From Sepioteuthis lessoniana (Eukaryota > Mollusca > Cephalopoda > Myopsida > Loliginidae), in NCBI GenBank assembly GCA_963585895.1, contig CAUZXS010002501.1, positions 112,501-176,500 on the forward strand: a DNA stretch of 64,000 bases. The letters are read 5' to 3'. Each line of letters opens with the position of its first letter. Within the stretch, counting starts at the first letter, position 1. The notes below the pieces were generated by a model. The model worked only from the letters and a program-made list of their open reading frames with translations, was not told the DNA's origin and did no database searches. The position numbers and the translations under genes were made by a program. This document shows, piece after piece, positions 30,696 through 42,925 of this stretch.

Positions 30696-30810
30696 TATTA
30701 TTCAGTCCAGTTAAACCGGAGTCAGGAATAATTCCATTAGGACAATAAAATCATATAATTATGAACATCTAAATTTCCCTGGTAAAGAGCTCAATGTAAC
30801 TGACATCACA
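30692..30810 (+). repeat. Dispersed repeat, copy 1
   Basis: AGTATTATTCAGTCCAGTTA then GAACATCTAAATTTCCCTGG and AGAGCTCAATG. The second copy is at 31186. Confidence 0.75.
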
Positions 30811-30866
30811 AAGTAATAATTCCTTTAAGTAAAGCAAAAACCGGTCACCGTTTTTTTGTTTTTCTT

Positions 30867-30873
<7 letters not shown>

Positions 30874-30920
<47 letters not shown>
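30874..30920. repeat. (TA)n microsatellite
   Basis: Pure TA, about 46 bp. Confidence 0.95.
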
Positions 30921-30922
<2 letters not shown>

Positions 30923-31185
30923 CTTTTACTGTGGTGTTGGAATTTGATTTTAGTTTGAAGTTTTTAGTTTTGTTTCAGGAACTGCATTCGTTGATATTTG
31001 TTGCCTCAAGTTTTGCGTGGTGTATGAATGGATTTTGGTATAGAAGTTTGGAGAAAGATTTTATGATATCATCAAATTCGTTATTTAAGTAGTTGGGAGA
31101 ATAATGAAAATAAGCCTATTAGAACACCTCTTTTTATTTTGTCTCTGTGGTTAGAGAAATAGTGGATATATACATATATATATAT
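30921..31185. other. Unassigned sequence
   Basis: TG/TA-rich, no convincing frame. Confidence 0.3.
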
Positions 31186-31425
31186 ATAGTATTATTCGGT
31201 CCAGTTAAACCAGAGTTGGGAGTAATTCCTTCAGGACAAGAAAATCATTCAGGAGCTGAACATTTAAATTTTCCTGGTGGAGAGCTCAATGCCATTTTTT
31301 ACAGAGCTCCCCCCACGTGTCTATTCTGTTTTATTTATCCATTGGATCTGAAGAAGTCCTGTTATATTTTTCTTCGTGTTTTTGGTTCACACCAGAAACT
31401 GAAAAACAGGATGGAAATAAATTTA
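31186..31425 (+). repeat. Dispersed repeat, copy 2 (longer)
   Basis: AGTATTATTCGGTCCAGTTA, GAACATTTAAATTTTCCTGG and GAGAGCTCAATGCC match copy 1. It continues to GGATCTGAAGAAGTCCTG and ends at (TA)n from 31435. Confidence 0.7.
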
Positions 31426-31430
31426 TAATC

Positions 31431-31469
<39 letters not shown>

Positions 31470-32084
31470 CATTAGTTTGAATTGACCAAACTTCGGTCTC
31501 GATTTTCTAAGTCAGATCCTCAAACCTACCTGAGTTGTGCAGAGGGAATTTACCCCTGATTGAAGGCCATTGCATTTACTGGAAGAAAAGTATTGCATAC
31601 TTTCTATTTTACCGCCTTGTACAAGTTTTATATTAAAAAAAATATGTTTCTTTTTTACTGATACTTGATTTTTCTAGAATTTCGCAATCCATAAATTCTT
31701 TGAAACCGCAGATAAGGCATTCCTCATATTTTTTTTTCTTTTATTGGGAGGAATAAATTCTTTAACAAGAGAAGGTTGGGAAAATGCTGAGATTCCAAAT
31801 GAGTAGGGAAAGGAATTGGTGGGGTAGAAGTTAACAAAACCAAAAGAAAAAGAAAAAAAAGGATTCTTAACCTGTCTATGTCCGGCAATATAAAGAAACA
31901 AAGACTCCCTAAATTCCTTACGCCATTAAAAATAAAAATAAAGAATGGAGAAATAAAGAAGTAAATTGTGGACATTTTAAAGAAAGAAGAATAAAAATTC
32001 TTGCCTTTTATTGTTGTCTCCCGCGTTTTGTTTCGTGGCGCTTAACTATTATTTCTCAGAACAAACCCTTAACCCTACTTCTAG
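31470..32084. other. Unassigned AT-rich sequence
   Basis: No gene recognised. Confidence 0.4.
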
Positions 32085-32135
32085 CACGTCTCAATCTTTC
32101 TTTTAGCACCTTTTCATTTTGTTCTTTTCCCGCCT

Positions 32136-32172
<37 letters not shown>

Positions 32173-33566
32173 ATTTGTTCGTTGTGTTTTTTTTTTCTAC
32201 TTTACATACACCATTTTTTCTATTTTTTTTATCTTTCTGCTTTTAAACTTCATTTTTTGTCCTCCCTTTTTATTTACCTTAACTTTCCTTCTTAGATCTG
32301 GGGTTTTTTTTTTGCTTTGTTTTCTCTTTCTATCTTTCCTCTCGTTCACTTTCTTTCTCTCCCTACACTTATTCCTTTCCCTTTCCTTTTTACATTCCTC
32401 TTTCTCTCACAAATTTCTTCTCTTTCTTTTTTTTCTTCTATTCGATAGATCCCTTTTCTTCTTTTCTCTTCCTCCTCTTTCTCTTCTCACACCTTTTCGC
32501 TTCTTCTTCTTCTTCTTCTTCTTCTTCTTCTTCTTCTTCTTCTTCTTCTCATCATTTTCCTTCTTTCTTTTTTCTTTTTTTTTGCCTATCGACAAATGTT
32601 TCTGTCCCATAATAACTGGTACATTTAAAATATGAAAAATTGTGTTAATGTAACTCCTATTATGACACAAGAGCAATATAGTTTTATATTACTTCTTTTT
32701 ATACCTTTTAGATTCGGTTTTTGTAATGTTATTGCCTTGACTCCCTTTCTTCTTTAATTGTCCCTTCTTCTTCTTCTTCTTCTTCTTCTTCTTCTTCTTC
32801 TTCTTCTTCTTCTTCTTCTTCAATCCCTCATTCTTTCCCTCTCTTTATTGTTATAATCTGTTTACGCGCCTTTTACTTCGGCCAGGGCGCAACACGATCG
32901 TTTTTCCTGCACGGTCCAATAGTTTTATTATTCCTTTTTGCAAAAGGCTTAATCGTGACTCTTCGTACAATAAACAAGAGAACCCAGAAAAAAGGGCTAA
33001 TGTCGAGAAAAAGGGCGACACCAATAGGTTTCAGCTTTCAAATCTTACCATTTTCAAACTATATATTTTTTTAAAATCATTTTTTTGCTTCTTTTTATTT
33101 CGTCTTTCATCCATTCTGGTAATACGTTTCTTTCATATTTCTTCTTTTGTTTGTTTGCTTGTTTGTTTATTTATTCCTATCATTATTACATTCCTCGTTT
33201 TTCTTTTCTTTTCTTTACTTTCTCGTTTTTCTTCCTATTTTTCTTCTTTTCTTTCTTCTTTTCTATCATCTCTCTCATCTCTCTCTCTCTCTCTCTCTCT
33301 CTGATTCTCATGACACTCCTCTCTCTTATCGCTCTCTCATAATTATCTCATATTTGTCATATCTTTCACCTCTCTCTTATCTTCCTCTCTCATCTCTCTC
33401 TCTCTCTCTATCTCTCTCTATATATGTCATATCTTTCTCTCGCGTCTCCCTCCTCTCTTAAATCTTTCTTCTCTCTCATCTCTCTCATATCTTTCTTCTC
33501 ATATATTTCTCTTTCATATCTTGCTTCTCTCTCACACCTTTTTCTCTCACACATCTTTCTCCCTCA

Positions 33567-33610
<44 letters not shown>

Positions 33611-33696
33611 TACTCTTCCCCCTCAGCTCCCTCTCGTAATTTTCTTTTATCTCATATTTGTCATATCTTTCTCCTCTCTCTCATCTTCCTCTCTCA

Positions 33697-33735
<39 letters not shown>

Positions 33736-33847
33736 GCCATATCTTTCTCCTCTCTCGTCTCTTTCATATCTTTCTTCCCTTACATTTCTCTTTAATATTT
33801 TTCTTTTCTCTCATATCTTTTTTTGTCTCACACATCTTTCTCCCTCA

Positions 33848-33883
<36 letters not shown>

Positions 33884-34211
33884 TACTCTTCTCCCTCATC
33901 TCTCTCTCTCTCTCGTAATTTTCTTTTATCTCATATTTGTCATATCTTTCTCCTCTCTCTTATCTTCCTCTCTCATCTCTCTCTCTCTCTATCTCTCTCT
34001 CTATATATATGCCATATCTTTCTCCTCTCTCATCTCTCTCATATCTTTTTTTGTGTCACACATCTTTCTCCCTCATCTCTCTCTCTCTCTCTCTCACACA
34101 TAATACTCTTCTCCATCTCTCTCTCTCTCTCTCTTTTATCTTATATTTGTCATATCTTCTCCTCTCTCATATGTTTTTCTCTCATCCCCGCCTCTCTCTC
34201 TCTCTCTCTCT

Positions 34212-34244
<33 letters not shown>

Positions 34245-34508
34245 CATATCATATTTTTCTTCTCTCTCATCTCTCATAACTTTCTTTCCTTACGTTTCTC
34301 TTTACTATCCTTCTTTTCTCTCATAACTTTTTTCTCTCAAACATCTTTCTCCCTCATCTCTCTCTCTCTCTCTCTCCCTCATAATTTTCTTTTATCTCAT
34401 ATTTATCATATCCTTCTCTCTCTCTCTCTGTCTCTCTCTCTCTTTCTCTCTCTCTCTCACAATTTTCTTTTATCTCATATTTATCATATCCCTCTTTCTC
34501 TTTCTCTT

Positions 34509-34543
<35 letters not shown>

Positions 34544-34636
34544 CTATCATCTCTCTCCTATCTTTTTTCTTTTATATTTCTCTTTCATATCTTTCTTCTC
34601 CCTCATATCTTTCTTATCTCTCATACCTTCTCCCTC

Positions 34637-34677
<41 letters not shown>

Positions 34678-34988
34678 CTTTCTTTTTTCTAATCTTTCTC
34701 TCATATATTTCTTCTCTTTCATATCTCGCTAGCATCTTTCTTTTCTCTCATGTTTTACTCCCTCATCTCTCTCTCTCTGTCATATTTTTCTCCCACATCT
34801 CTCTCTCTCTCTCTCCCTCTCATATTTTTCTTCTTTCTCATATCCCTCATATCTTTCCTCTCTCCCCTATCTTTCTTCCTCATCATTTACTCTGACATTT
34901 TTCTCCCTCGTCTCTCTCTCTCACATAATTTTCTTCTGTCTCATATCACTCTTACTTATATGTCTCTCCACTTTCATATCTTTCGCCT

Positions 34989-35025
<37 letters not shown>

Positions 35026-35429
35026 TCATATTTTACTTCTATCTCATCTCTTTCCCTCATATTCTTATTATCTCTCATAATATTCTCTCTCTCTCTCTCT
35101 CTCCCTCTCTCTCTCTCTCCCTCTCATATTTTACTTCTATCTCATCTCTTTCCCTCATATTCTTATTATCTCTCATAATATTCTGTCTCACTCTCTCTCT
35201 CTCTCTCTCTCTCACATCTTTTGTTCTCTATCATATCTCTCTCATATTTTCTTCTATCTCATATCATTCTCTCTCTTCTTTCGCTCATATTATTCTTCTT
35301 TGTCATATCTCTGTCATATCTTTCTTCTTTCTCAATTTCACTTTTATAAATTTCTTCTCTCTCTCCCTCATTTTTCTCTCATATTATTTTTCTCTCTCAT
35401 ATCTCTCTTAAATCTTTCTTATCTGTCAT

Positions 35430-38365
35430 ATCTTTCTCCCTCATCTCTCTTTCATATCATTCTCCTCTCTCATATCTCTCATATCTTTCTCCATCATCTC
35501 CCTCTCATATTATTCTTCTCTCTCATATCTCTCATATTTTCCTTCTCTCTCATATCTCTATTATATCTTTCTTCTCTCTCCTATCTTTCTCCCTCATCTC
35601 CCTCACTCATATTCTCCTTCTCTCTCATATCTCTCATATTTTCCTTCTCTCTCATATCTCTATTATATCTTTCTTCTCTCTCCTATCTTTCTCCCTCATC
35701 TCCCTCTCTCATATTATTCTTCTCTCTCATATCTCTCATATTTTCCTTCTCTCTCATATCTCTATTATATCTTTCTTCTCTCTCTTATCTTTCTCTCTCA
35801 TCTCCCTCTCTCATATTATTCTTCTCTCTCATATCTCTCATATTTTCCTTCTCTCTCATATCTCTATTATATCTTTCTTCTCTCTCCTATCTCTCTCCCT
35901 CATCTCCCTCACTCATATTTTCCTTCTCTCTCATATCTCTATTATATCTTCCTTCTCTCTCTTATCTTTCTCTCTAATCTCCCTCTCTCATATTATTCTT
36001 CTCTCTCATATCTCTCATATTTTCCTTCTCTCTCATATCTCTATTATATCTTTCTTCTCTTTCCTATCTTTCTCCCTCATCTCCCTCACTCATATTCTTC
36101 TTCTCTCTCATATCTCTCATATTTTCCTTCTCTTTCATATCTCTATTATATCTTTCTTCTCTCTCCTATCTTTCTCCCTCATCTCCCTCACTCATATTCT
36201 TCTTCTCTCTCATATCTCTCATATTTTCCTTCTCTCTCATATCTCTATTATATCTTTCTTCTCTCTCCTATCTTTCTCCCTCATCTCCCTCTCTCATATT
36301 CTTCTTCTCTCTTCTATCTCTCATATTTTCCTTCTCTCTCATATCCCTATTATATCTTTCTTCTCTCTCCTATCTTTCTCCCTCATCTCCCTCACTCATA
36401 TTCTTCTTCTCTCTCATATCTCTCATATTTTCCTTCTCGCTCATATCTCTATTATATCTTTCTTCTCTCTCCTATCTTTCTCCCTCATCTCCCTCACTCA
36501 TATTCTTCTTCTCTCTCATATCTCTCATATTTTCCTTCTCTCTCATATCTCTATTATATCTTTCTTCTCTCTCTTATCTTTCTCTCTCATCTCCCTCTCT
36601 CATATTCTTCTTCTCTCTCATATCTCTCATATTTTCCTTCTCTCTCATATCTCTATTATATCTTTCTTCTCTCTACTATCTTTCTCCCTCATCTCCCTCA
36701 CTCATATTCTTCTTCTCTCTCATATCTCTCATATTTTCCTTCTCTCTCATATCTCTATTATATCTTTCTTCTCTCCCTTATCTTTCTCTCTCATCTCCCT
36801 CTCTCATATCATTCTTCTCTCTCATATCTCTCATATTTTCCTTCTCTCTCATATCTCTATTATATCTTTCTTCTCTCTCCTATCTCTCTCCCTCATCTCC
36901 CTCACTCATATTTTCCTTCTCTCTCATATCTCTATTATATCTTTCTTCTCTCTCTTATCTTTCTCTCTAATCTCCCTCTCTCATATTATTCTTCTCTCTC
37001 ATATCTCTCATATTTTCCTTCTCTCTCATATCTCTATTATATCTTTCTTCTCTCTCCTATCTTTCTCCCTCATCTCCCTCACTCATATTCTTCTTCTCTC
37101 TCATATCTCTCATATTTTCCTTCTCGCTCATATCTCTATTATATCTTTCTTCTCTCTCCTATCTTTCTCCCTCATCTCCCTCTCTCATATTCTTCTTCTC
37201 TCTCATATCTCTCATATTTTCCTTCTCTCTCATATCTCTATTATATCTTTCTTCTCTCTCCTATCTTTCTCCCTCATCTCCCTCACTCATATTCTTCTTC
37301 TCTCTCATATCTCTCATATTTTCCTTCTCTCTCATATCTCTATTATATCTTTCTTCTCTCTCCTATCTTTCTCCCTCATCTCCCTCTCTCATATTCTTCT
37401 TCTCTCTCATATCTCTCATATTTTCCTTCTCTCTCATATCTCTATTATATCTTTCTTCTCCCTCAAATCTTTCCCCCTCATCTCCCTCTCTCATATTATT
37501 CTTCTCTCTCATATCTCTCATATTTTCCTTCTCTCTCATATCTCTATTATATCTTTCTTCTCTCTCCTATCTTTCTCCCTCATCTCCCTCTCTCATATTA
37601 TTCTTCTCTCTCATATCTCTCGTATTTCCTTCTCTCTCATATCTTTATTATATCTTTCTTCTCTCTCTTATCTTTCTCCCTCATCTCCCTCACTCATATT
37701 TTCCTTCTCTCTCATATCTCTATTATATCTTTCTTCTCTCTCTTATCTTTCTCTCTAATCTCCCTCACTCATATTTTTCTTCTCTCTCATATCTCTCATA
37801 TTTTCCTTCTCTCTCATATCTCTATTATATCTTTCTTCTCTCTCCTATCTTTCTCCCTCATCTCCCTCACTCATATTTTCCTTTTCTCTCATATCTCTAT
37901 TATATCTTTCTTCTCTCTCTTATCTTTCTCTCTCATCTCCCTCTCTCATATTATTCTTCTCTCTCATATCTCTTATATTTTCCTCTCTCTCATATCTCTA
38001 TTATATCTTTCTTCTCTCTCCTATCTTTCTCCCTCATCTTCCTCACTCATATTCTTCTTCTCTCTCATATCTCTCATATTTTCCTTCTCTCTCATATCTC
38101 TATTATATCTTTCTTCTCTCTCCTATCTTTCTCCCTCATCTCCCTCACTCATATTCTTCTTCTCTCTCATATCTCTCATATTTTCCTTCTCTCTCATATC
38201 TCTATTATATCTTTCTTCTCTCTCCTATCTTTCTCCCTCATCTCCCTCACTCATATTCTTCTTCTCTCTCATATCTCTCATATTTTCCTTCTCTCTCATA
38301 TCTCTATTATATCTTTCTTCTCCCTCAAATCTTTCTCCCTCATCTCCCTCTCTCATTTTATTCTT
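35430..38365. repeat. 102-bp pyrimidine-rich satellite, about 28 units
   Basis: The landmark ATATTTTCCT recurs at 35534, 35636, 35738 and later 36221, 36323, 36425, 36527, 36629, 36731, 36833: exactly 102 bp apart. The unit reads CTCTCATATCTCTCATATTT, TCCTTCTCTCTCATATCTCT, ATTATATCTTTCTTCTCTCT and so on. Two variants alternate (CACTCATATTCTTC and CTCTCATATTATTC), and a shorter unit lacking about 39 bp appears at 35911, 36904, 37692 and 37869. The first two of these lie 993 bp apart with the same flanking variant, suggesting a higher-order unit. Confidence 0.95.
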
Positions 38366-39012
38366 CTCTCTCATGTCTCTCTTATATATTTCTTCTTTCT
38401 CCATTCACCCTCTCTCTCTCTCCCTCTCTCTCTCTGTCTTTCTCTCTCACTCTTATATTTTTCTTCTCGCTTTTATCTCTCTTAAATCTTTCTTCTCCCT
38501 TATATATAACTGATTTCTTTCTCCTCTTTAATATCTTTCACCTCTCTAATAATTTTTCTCCTCTCTCTCCTTTCATATATTTCTCCCTCATATCCCTCTC
38601 TCACACCTCTCTTCTTCATATATCTCCATATTTCTTTCCCCTCTATAATATCTTTCTCATATCCCTCTCACATCCTTCTCCCACATATGTTTCTCTCGTT
38701 TCTTTCTTCTCTCTAATATCTCTCCCGTTTCCTCTATTCCTCTCATATCTTCCGCTTTCATTTTTTCTTCTCTCTATCTTTCTCCTTCATACCTCTCTCA
38801 AGTCTTTCTGTCGCTTTCTCCTCTTTCTTATTCATGACCCTCTCTTTCTCTCTTTCTTTTCATATCTATTTCTATTTCTCCTCTCTCTATGTCTTTTTTC
38901 CTCTTCCTCTTCGATTTCATACTTTTTAACGTATTTTCTGCCTGTCTGTCTGTCTACTTGTCTTTATATATATCTCTCGTAAACACACATACTCTCTCTC
39001 TTTACCTCTCTC

Positions 39013-39285
39013 TATCCCCTCTCTCTCTTTCACTTTCTCCCGCTCTCTCTCCCTCTTTCTCTCTCTCACTCACTCTTTCTCTCTCTTTCCCTCTCTCTAT
39101 CCCCTCTCTCTCTTTCACTCTCTCCCGCTCTCTCTCTTTCGCTCTCTCTCCCTCTCTCTCTCTCACTCACTCTTTCTCTCTCTCCCTCTCTCTATCCCCT
39201 CTCTCTCTTTCACTCTCTCCCGCTCTCTCTCTATTTCGCTCTCTCTCCCTCTCTCTCTCACTCACTCTTTCTCTCTCTCTCTCTC
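39013..39285. repeat. Three-copy (CT)-rich tandem, 85-95 bp
   Basis: TATCCCCTCTC recurs at 39013, 39098 and 39193. Each copy contains TCTCCCGCTCTCTCTC and TCACTCACTCTTTC. Confidence 0.85.
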
Positions 39286-39539
39286 TCTTGTATTCTCAGA
39301 GAATTAAACATTCTTTATGGCTATCTCGTTCCAACATTTTCTGTCCTTCTAACCTGTTCGTAAGGTTCAATTGTCAACTTCACTTATTTCTTACAATTGT
39401 TCATGCTACCTTTTGTTTTTTGGTAAGCCTTTTCTTCCCAATTTGCCTTATACAAATTTCTTTTATTCGCATTCATTACCCGTCATGCCTTTCTTATTGG
39501 ACAAAAGGCACAATAAAACAAGAGAATAAGAGATTGTTG

Positions 39540-39540
39540 A

Positions 39541-39572
<32 letters not shown>

Positions 39573-39721
39573 CAAGAAATGTGGAGAGTCAAAGAAAAAA
39601 TAGCAAATAAAGAAACAAAAGATTAGAAGCAGAGTTTCAAAGAAAGAAAGAAAGAAAGACAAGATGAAAAGAATGAAAGAAAGAAGAAAGATGCGAGGGA
39701 AAATAAATAAAGAAAGAAATA

Positions 39722-39752
<31 letters not shown>

Positions 39753-39764
39753 CGTCTTTAAATT

Positions 39765-39797
<33 letters not shown>

Positions 39798-39955
39798 AGA
39801 GGGAAAAGAAAGAAAGAAAGAAAGAAAGAAAGCGTCTTTAAAATAGAAAGAAAGAAAGAAATAAAGATAAGAGGGAAAAGAAAGAAAGAAAGAAAGAAAG
39901 AAAGAAAAGATGAAAAGAATGAAAGAAAGAAAAAAAGAAGAAAGATGAGATGGAA

Positions 39956-39987
<32 letters not shown>

Positions 39988-40340
39988 ATCTTAAAAATAG
40001 AAAAACAGAAATAAAGAAAGAAAGAAAGAAAACAGAAACAAAGAAAGAATAAAAAAGAAATAAACAAAGAAACAAAGAGGGGTGTGTAAGAAAGAAAGAA
40101 AGAAAGAAACAAACAAACAAACAAACAAACAAAGAAGGGATGGGTAAAAAAGAAAAAAAATGAAAAAATAATTGTAAATAGGAAAGATGTAATGAAAAAA
40201 ATATAAAAAAAACAAAGGCAAAAAAAGATTATTTTAAAAAGAAATAAATGATGATTTTGGAACAACGAAAAAAGATAGCAAAAATAAAAAAAAAAAAAAG
40301 AATTAAAAAAAAAAGAAACGTATTGGATTAATTTTTGGTT
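39540..40340. repeat. (GAAA)n polypurine tract
   Basis: AAAG blocks separated by GCGTCTTTAAA(A/T)TAGAAAG, which recurs at 39752, 39830 and in altered form (ATCTTAAAAATAG) at 39988. Opposite strand bias to the preceding 7.2-kb domain, 240 bp away. Confidence 0.9.
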
Positions 40341-40596
40341 CAATAATAAAAGCTAAAAATTGAAAACTGCTATGAGAATGAGGTCAGTCTTATGGGATTC
40401 AATGAAATGTAATCTCCATCAAGAAACATGGAAAAGTAATGGGAACGATTCATTTTTTAAAATATTGCTATATACATGAAAAAAAATGAGGAAGAAGGAA
40501 AATCTCTAAAAATATTAGAGTTTAAAAATAGAGAAAAAGAAGACATATAAACTGAAAATAAAATAAAAAGAGTATTGTATATGCATATTCAGACCG
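40341..40596. other. Unassigned AT-rich sequence
   Basis: No gene recognised. Confidence 0.4.
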
Positions 40597-40850
40597 GACA
40601 TTGGCATAATAGTTAGAGTGTTCGCCAATGACCTGGGAGACCGAGTTTCAATCCCAGGTCGAGTCATACCAAAGACTCAAAAAATGGTACTTGATTCTGC
40701 CTTGCTTAACACACAGCATTATAGGGTATGGATCAAAGGTAAAGTGGAGCAATCCAGGGAAAGGAGTATCGCCCTCCCCTACACCTTGGTGTAGTAGCTA
40801 TCGAAAAGGGAGACTTGAGGTCACCCTCGACTACGGTTGCCAACAATATG
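40597..40850 (+). repeat. SINE family F2, full length
   Basis: The head AGAGTGTTCGCCAATGACCT and GAGTTTCAATCCCAGGTCGA give A- and B-box regions. The body includes TGGAGCAATCCAGGGAAAGG and CTACACCTTGGTGTAGTAGC, a CTACACC/GGTGTAG stem. Confidence 0.8.
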
Positions 40851-40987
40851 AATAGCGTTCACCCATTTCAAAACGGAAGAAGGTCATCGCTGCTTACCTT
40901 CAACGGTCTGGTGCTTGAAGTCCGACTTGACAATAGGAAAGTAAACTCCTACCACTTCTATGATTGTCTTGATCATTTTCGAGACTC

Positions 40988-41205
40988 CCTTTTCAGTAGC
41001 TACTACACCTAGGTGTAGGGGAGGGCGCTACTCCTTTCCTTGGATTGCTTCACTTTATCCTTGATACGTACCTTATAAGGCTGAGTGTTAAGCAAAGAGG
41101 TATCAAATACCGTTTTTAAAGTCTTTAGTATGACCCGACCTGGGATTGAACCCCGGTCTTCCGGATCATTGGCGAACACTCTACTCACTAGACCAATGTA
41201 CGGCC
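40988..41205 (-). repeat. SINE family F2, reverse
   Basis: TAGCTACTACACCTAGGTGT, GCTGAGTGTTAAGCAAAGAG, TGGGATTGAACCCCGGTCTT, ACTCTACTCACTAGACCAAT. It is an inverted partner of the copy at 40597. Confidence 0.8.
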
Positions 41206-41339
41206 GTGAACTTAGCAGAGAAGTACCCAACCCTAGTTTATCTTAAAAGTGATACAAGACGGTGGCTGAAGGTCAACAATGTTGATATAGAAATGCGACA
41301 AAGTATCTTAGCGTACGCAAAGGAATGCATAATCTTAAT

Positions 41340-41590
41340 AGAATTATTTGTGTTAGATAGATCTACTTGAAACCATTTCACAGTGTGCAAACAAATGATT
41401 GATATTAAATAGAATCATAAGTGGAACAGAGCAATTCTTTAAACCATATAGCTCGATACAAACAAATGATAAATATTCGATAGAATTACTAGTGTTGAAT
41501 AAAAATACTTGAAACCAATTAATTGTGTTAATTGTGTGAAAACAAAAACGTTCTGGATTGTTTGAAAACAACATTACCTACAAACTATAC
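41340..41590 (+). repeat. F3-type body and end
   Basis: ACTTGAAACCATTTCACAGT and CAAACAAATGATTGATATTA repeat about every 115-120 bp, as in the 54.1-55.2 kb array. It ends AACATTACCTACAAACTATA like the F3 copy at 12160. Confidence 0.55.
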
Positions 41591-41592
41591 GC

Positions 41593-41593
<1 letters not shown>

Positions 41594-41676
<83 letters not shown>
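41594..41676. repeat. (CT)n then (CA)n microsatellite
   Basis: Compound repeat next to the mariner at 41688. Confidence 0.95.
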
Positions 41677-41687
<11 letters not shown>

Positions 41688-42595
41688 AGGTGGAACGATA
41701 AAATTGTCGTCCTAAAGAAAACAACACTACAGCTTTATTTTAAAACTTTTATTGAAAAAATCAATTTAGGTAACTTGATTATGTGGTAGAGCTGACATCT
41801 ATTCAATGTAGCCACCTTCAGCCTCAATCACCGACTAGATACGGATCCGGGACTGGGAGCATGCCTTTTCCACAAGCGCCGGCGGGAGCTCGGCGAATAC
41901 TCAGCGGATTGCAGCGATCAGGCTGGCTTTGGTGTTGTGGGAGGTCATGTTGGTGATGTTCTCGACGTATAACCAAACGAAGTAGTCCAGCAGGGAGGAG
42001 GGGGCCAGTGAGAGAAGGGGACAAAGTCGTAGCACTCCTTCTAAAGCCAAGCCTGGGTCACTTTGGACTTGTGGGCCGGCGCCGAGTCCTGCTGCTACAC
42101 CCAGGGTCTGCCACCGGCCACCTGATTACACCAGGGGATCACCACACTCTTCAGCACATCCCGGTACAAATTGGTGTTGACTTTCAAGCCGACTTCGAAG
42201 ATGTGTGGTGGCATGAAATGGCCCTCACTTGAAACCACACCAAAGACCATAACTGTAGCCGGAAACTCTGTTTTCATCACCCTGGGCACGTCCCTGTTAT
42301 TCATGGCAATCCAGATTTGCATTTTGAGAGTGCTGGCAATGGTCCTGTTGTCATAACTTGGTTCGGTAGGGATCATGAGTTGTACAGCGGCGCATCTCCG
42401 ATCTCGCTTGTTGAACCTTGTGTCAATTTGTGACATGATAGAAGGCTCCTATCGCTCTTGGGATTTGTACACAACTGGCCAACTGGTAGATGGTCTGCAT
42501 AAAAAACCCCAAAAAAACCCCCAAAAAACACCGGTTTTCATTAAACGGAACTGTAATCATGTCGTCTTTTCTAGGGCGACAACTTTATCGTTCCA

Positions 42596-42598
<3 letters not shown>
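41688..42598 (-). mobile_element. Mariner-type element with both terminal repeats (911 bp)
   Basis: Ends AGGTGGAACGATAAAATTGT (left) and, on the minus strand, TGGTGGAACGATAAAGTTGT (right) are inverted repeats of about 30 bp. TA lies immediately outside both. The minus strand carries the middle and C-terminal transposase: RVMKTEFPATVMVFGVVSSE, GHFMPPHIFEVGL and VIPWCNQVAGGRPWV (42436-42098), a stop, then QQDSAPAHK, and near the end VIEAEGGYIE (41850-41820). QQDSAPAH and the expected PDLNPLDY-type segment (here broken by an indel) form the catalytic core. The N-terminal DNA-binding half is deleted and replaced by a C/A-rich run at 42497-42525. Non-autonomous and dead as a gene. Confidence 0.85.

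Positions 42599-42641
<43 letters not shown>
42599..42641. repeat. (TA)n microsatellite
   Basis: Starts at the TA flanking the mariner; the element appears to have landed in or at the edge of this run. Confidence 0.9.
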
Positions 42642-42644
<3 letters not shown>

Positions 42645-42672
42645 AACAGGATCTGGCATTAAATAACACACC

Positions 42673-42925
42673 TAGATTGTTGCCCAGTCACCTGGGGCTA
42701 TAGCATATACCAGCTGCATTTCTGCAGAGGGGTAAGACCCCCTCTCAACGATATGAGACAAAACAATCTGATAGTGAGGTTCCAGTAATACAAGAGCTTT
42801 AGGGAAAACGGAGCACCCCTTCATTGCCATCGCTCCCAGGTCCACTCTGAACCCGGAATGGTAGCACCTGATAGGGCCCTATTTATGATAGGACATAAAA
42901 CCCAAATAACCAACTAACACCTAAA
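42673..42925 (+). repeat. SINE family F3, partial
   Basis: GCCCAGTCACCTGGGGCTAT, then GAGGGGTAAGACCCCCTCTC, GACAAAACAATCTGATAGTG, CATTGCCATCGCTCCCAGGT and TAGGGCCCTATTTATG. Confidence 0.75.

Larger units (their letters stand above)
32085..39300. repeat. Polypyrimidine domain, about 7.2 kb
   Basis: The + strand is almost exclusively C and T apart from regularly placed CATAT/TATAT. Sub-blocks: T/C-rich with (CTT)n at 32505-32549 and 32764-32821 (32.1-33.2 kb); (CT)n mixed with TCATATCTTTCTT words (33.2-35.3 kb); a 102-bp satellite (35.4-38.4 kb); (CT)n with a three-copy ~90-bp tandem (39.0-39.3 kb). A normal-composition gap lies at 32830-33080. Open frames of up to 245 codons arise only because stop codons need purines. 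Confidence 0.95.

Noticed and set aside
35300-35977. 225-codon frame with 34-residue repeats
   Set aside because: The 102-bp satellite is a multiple of three and lacks the purines needed for stops; the protein-repeat look is a by-product.
38889-39626. 245-codon frame, S/L-rich
   Set aside because: (CT)n translated; the end runs into (GAAA)n as ERKKERK. No conserved domain.
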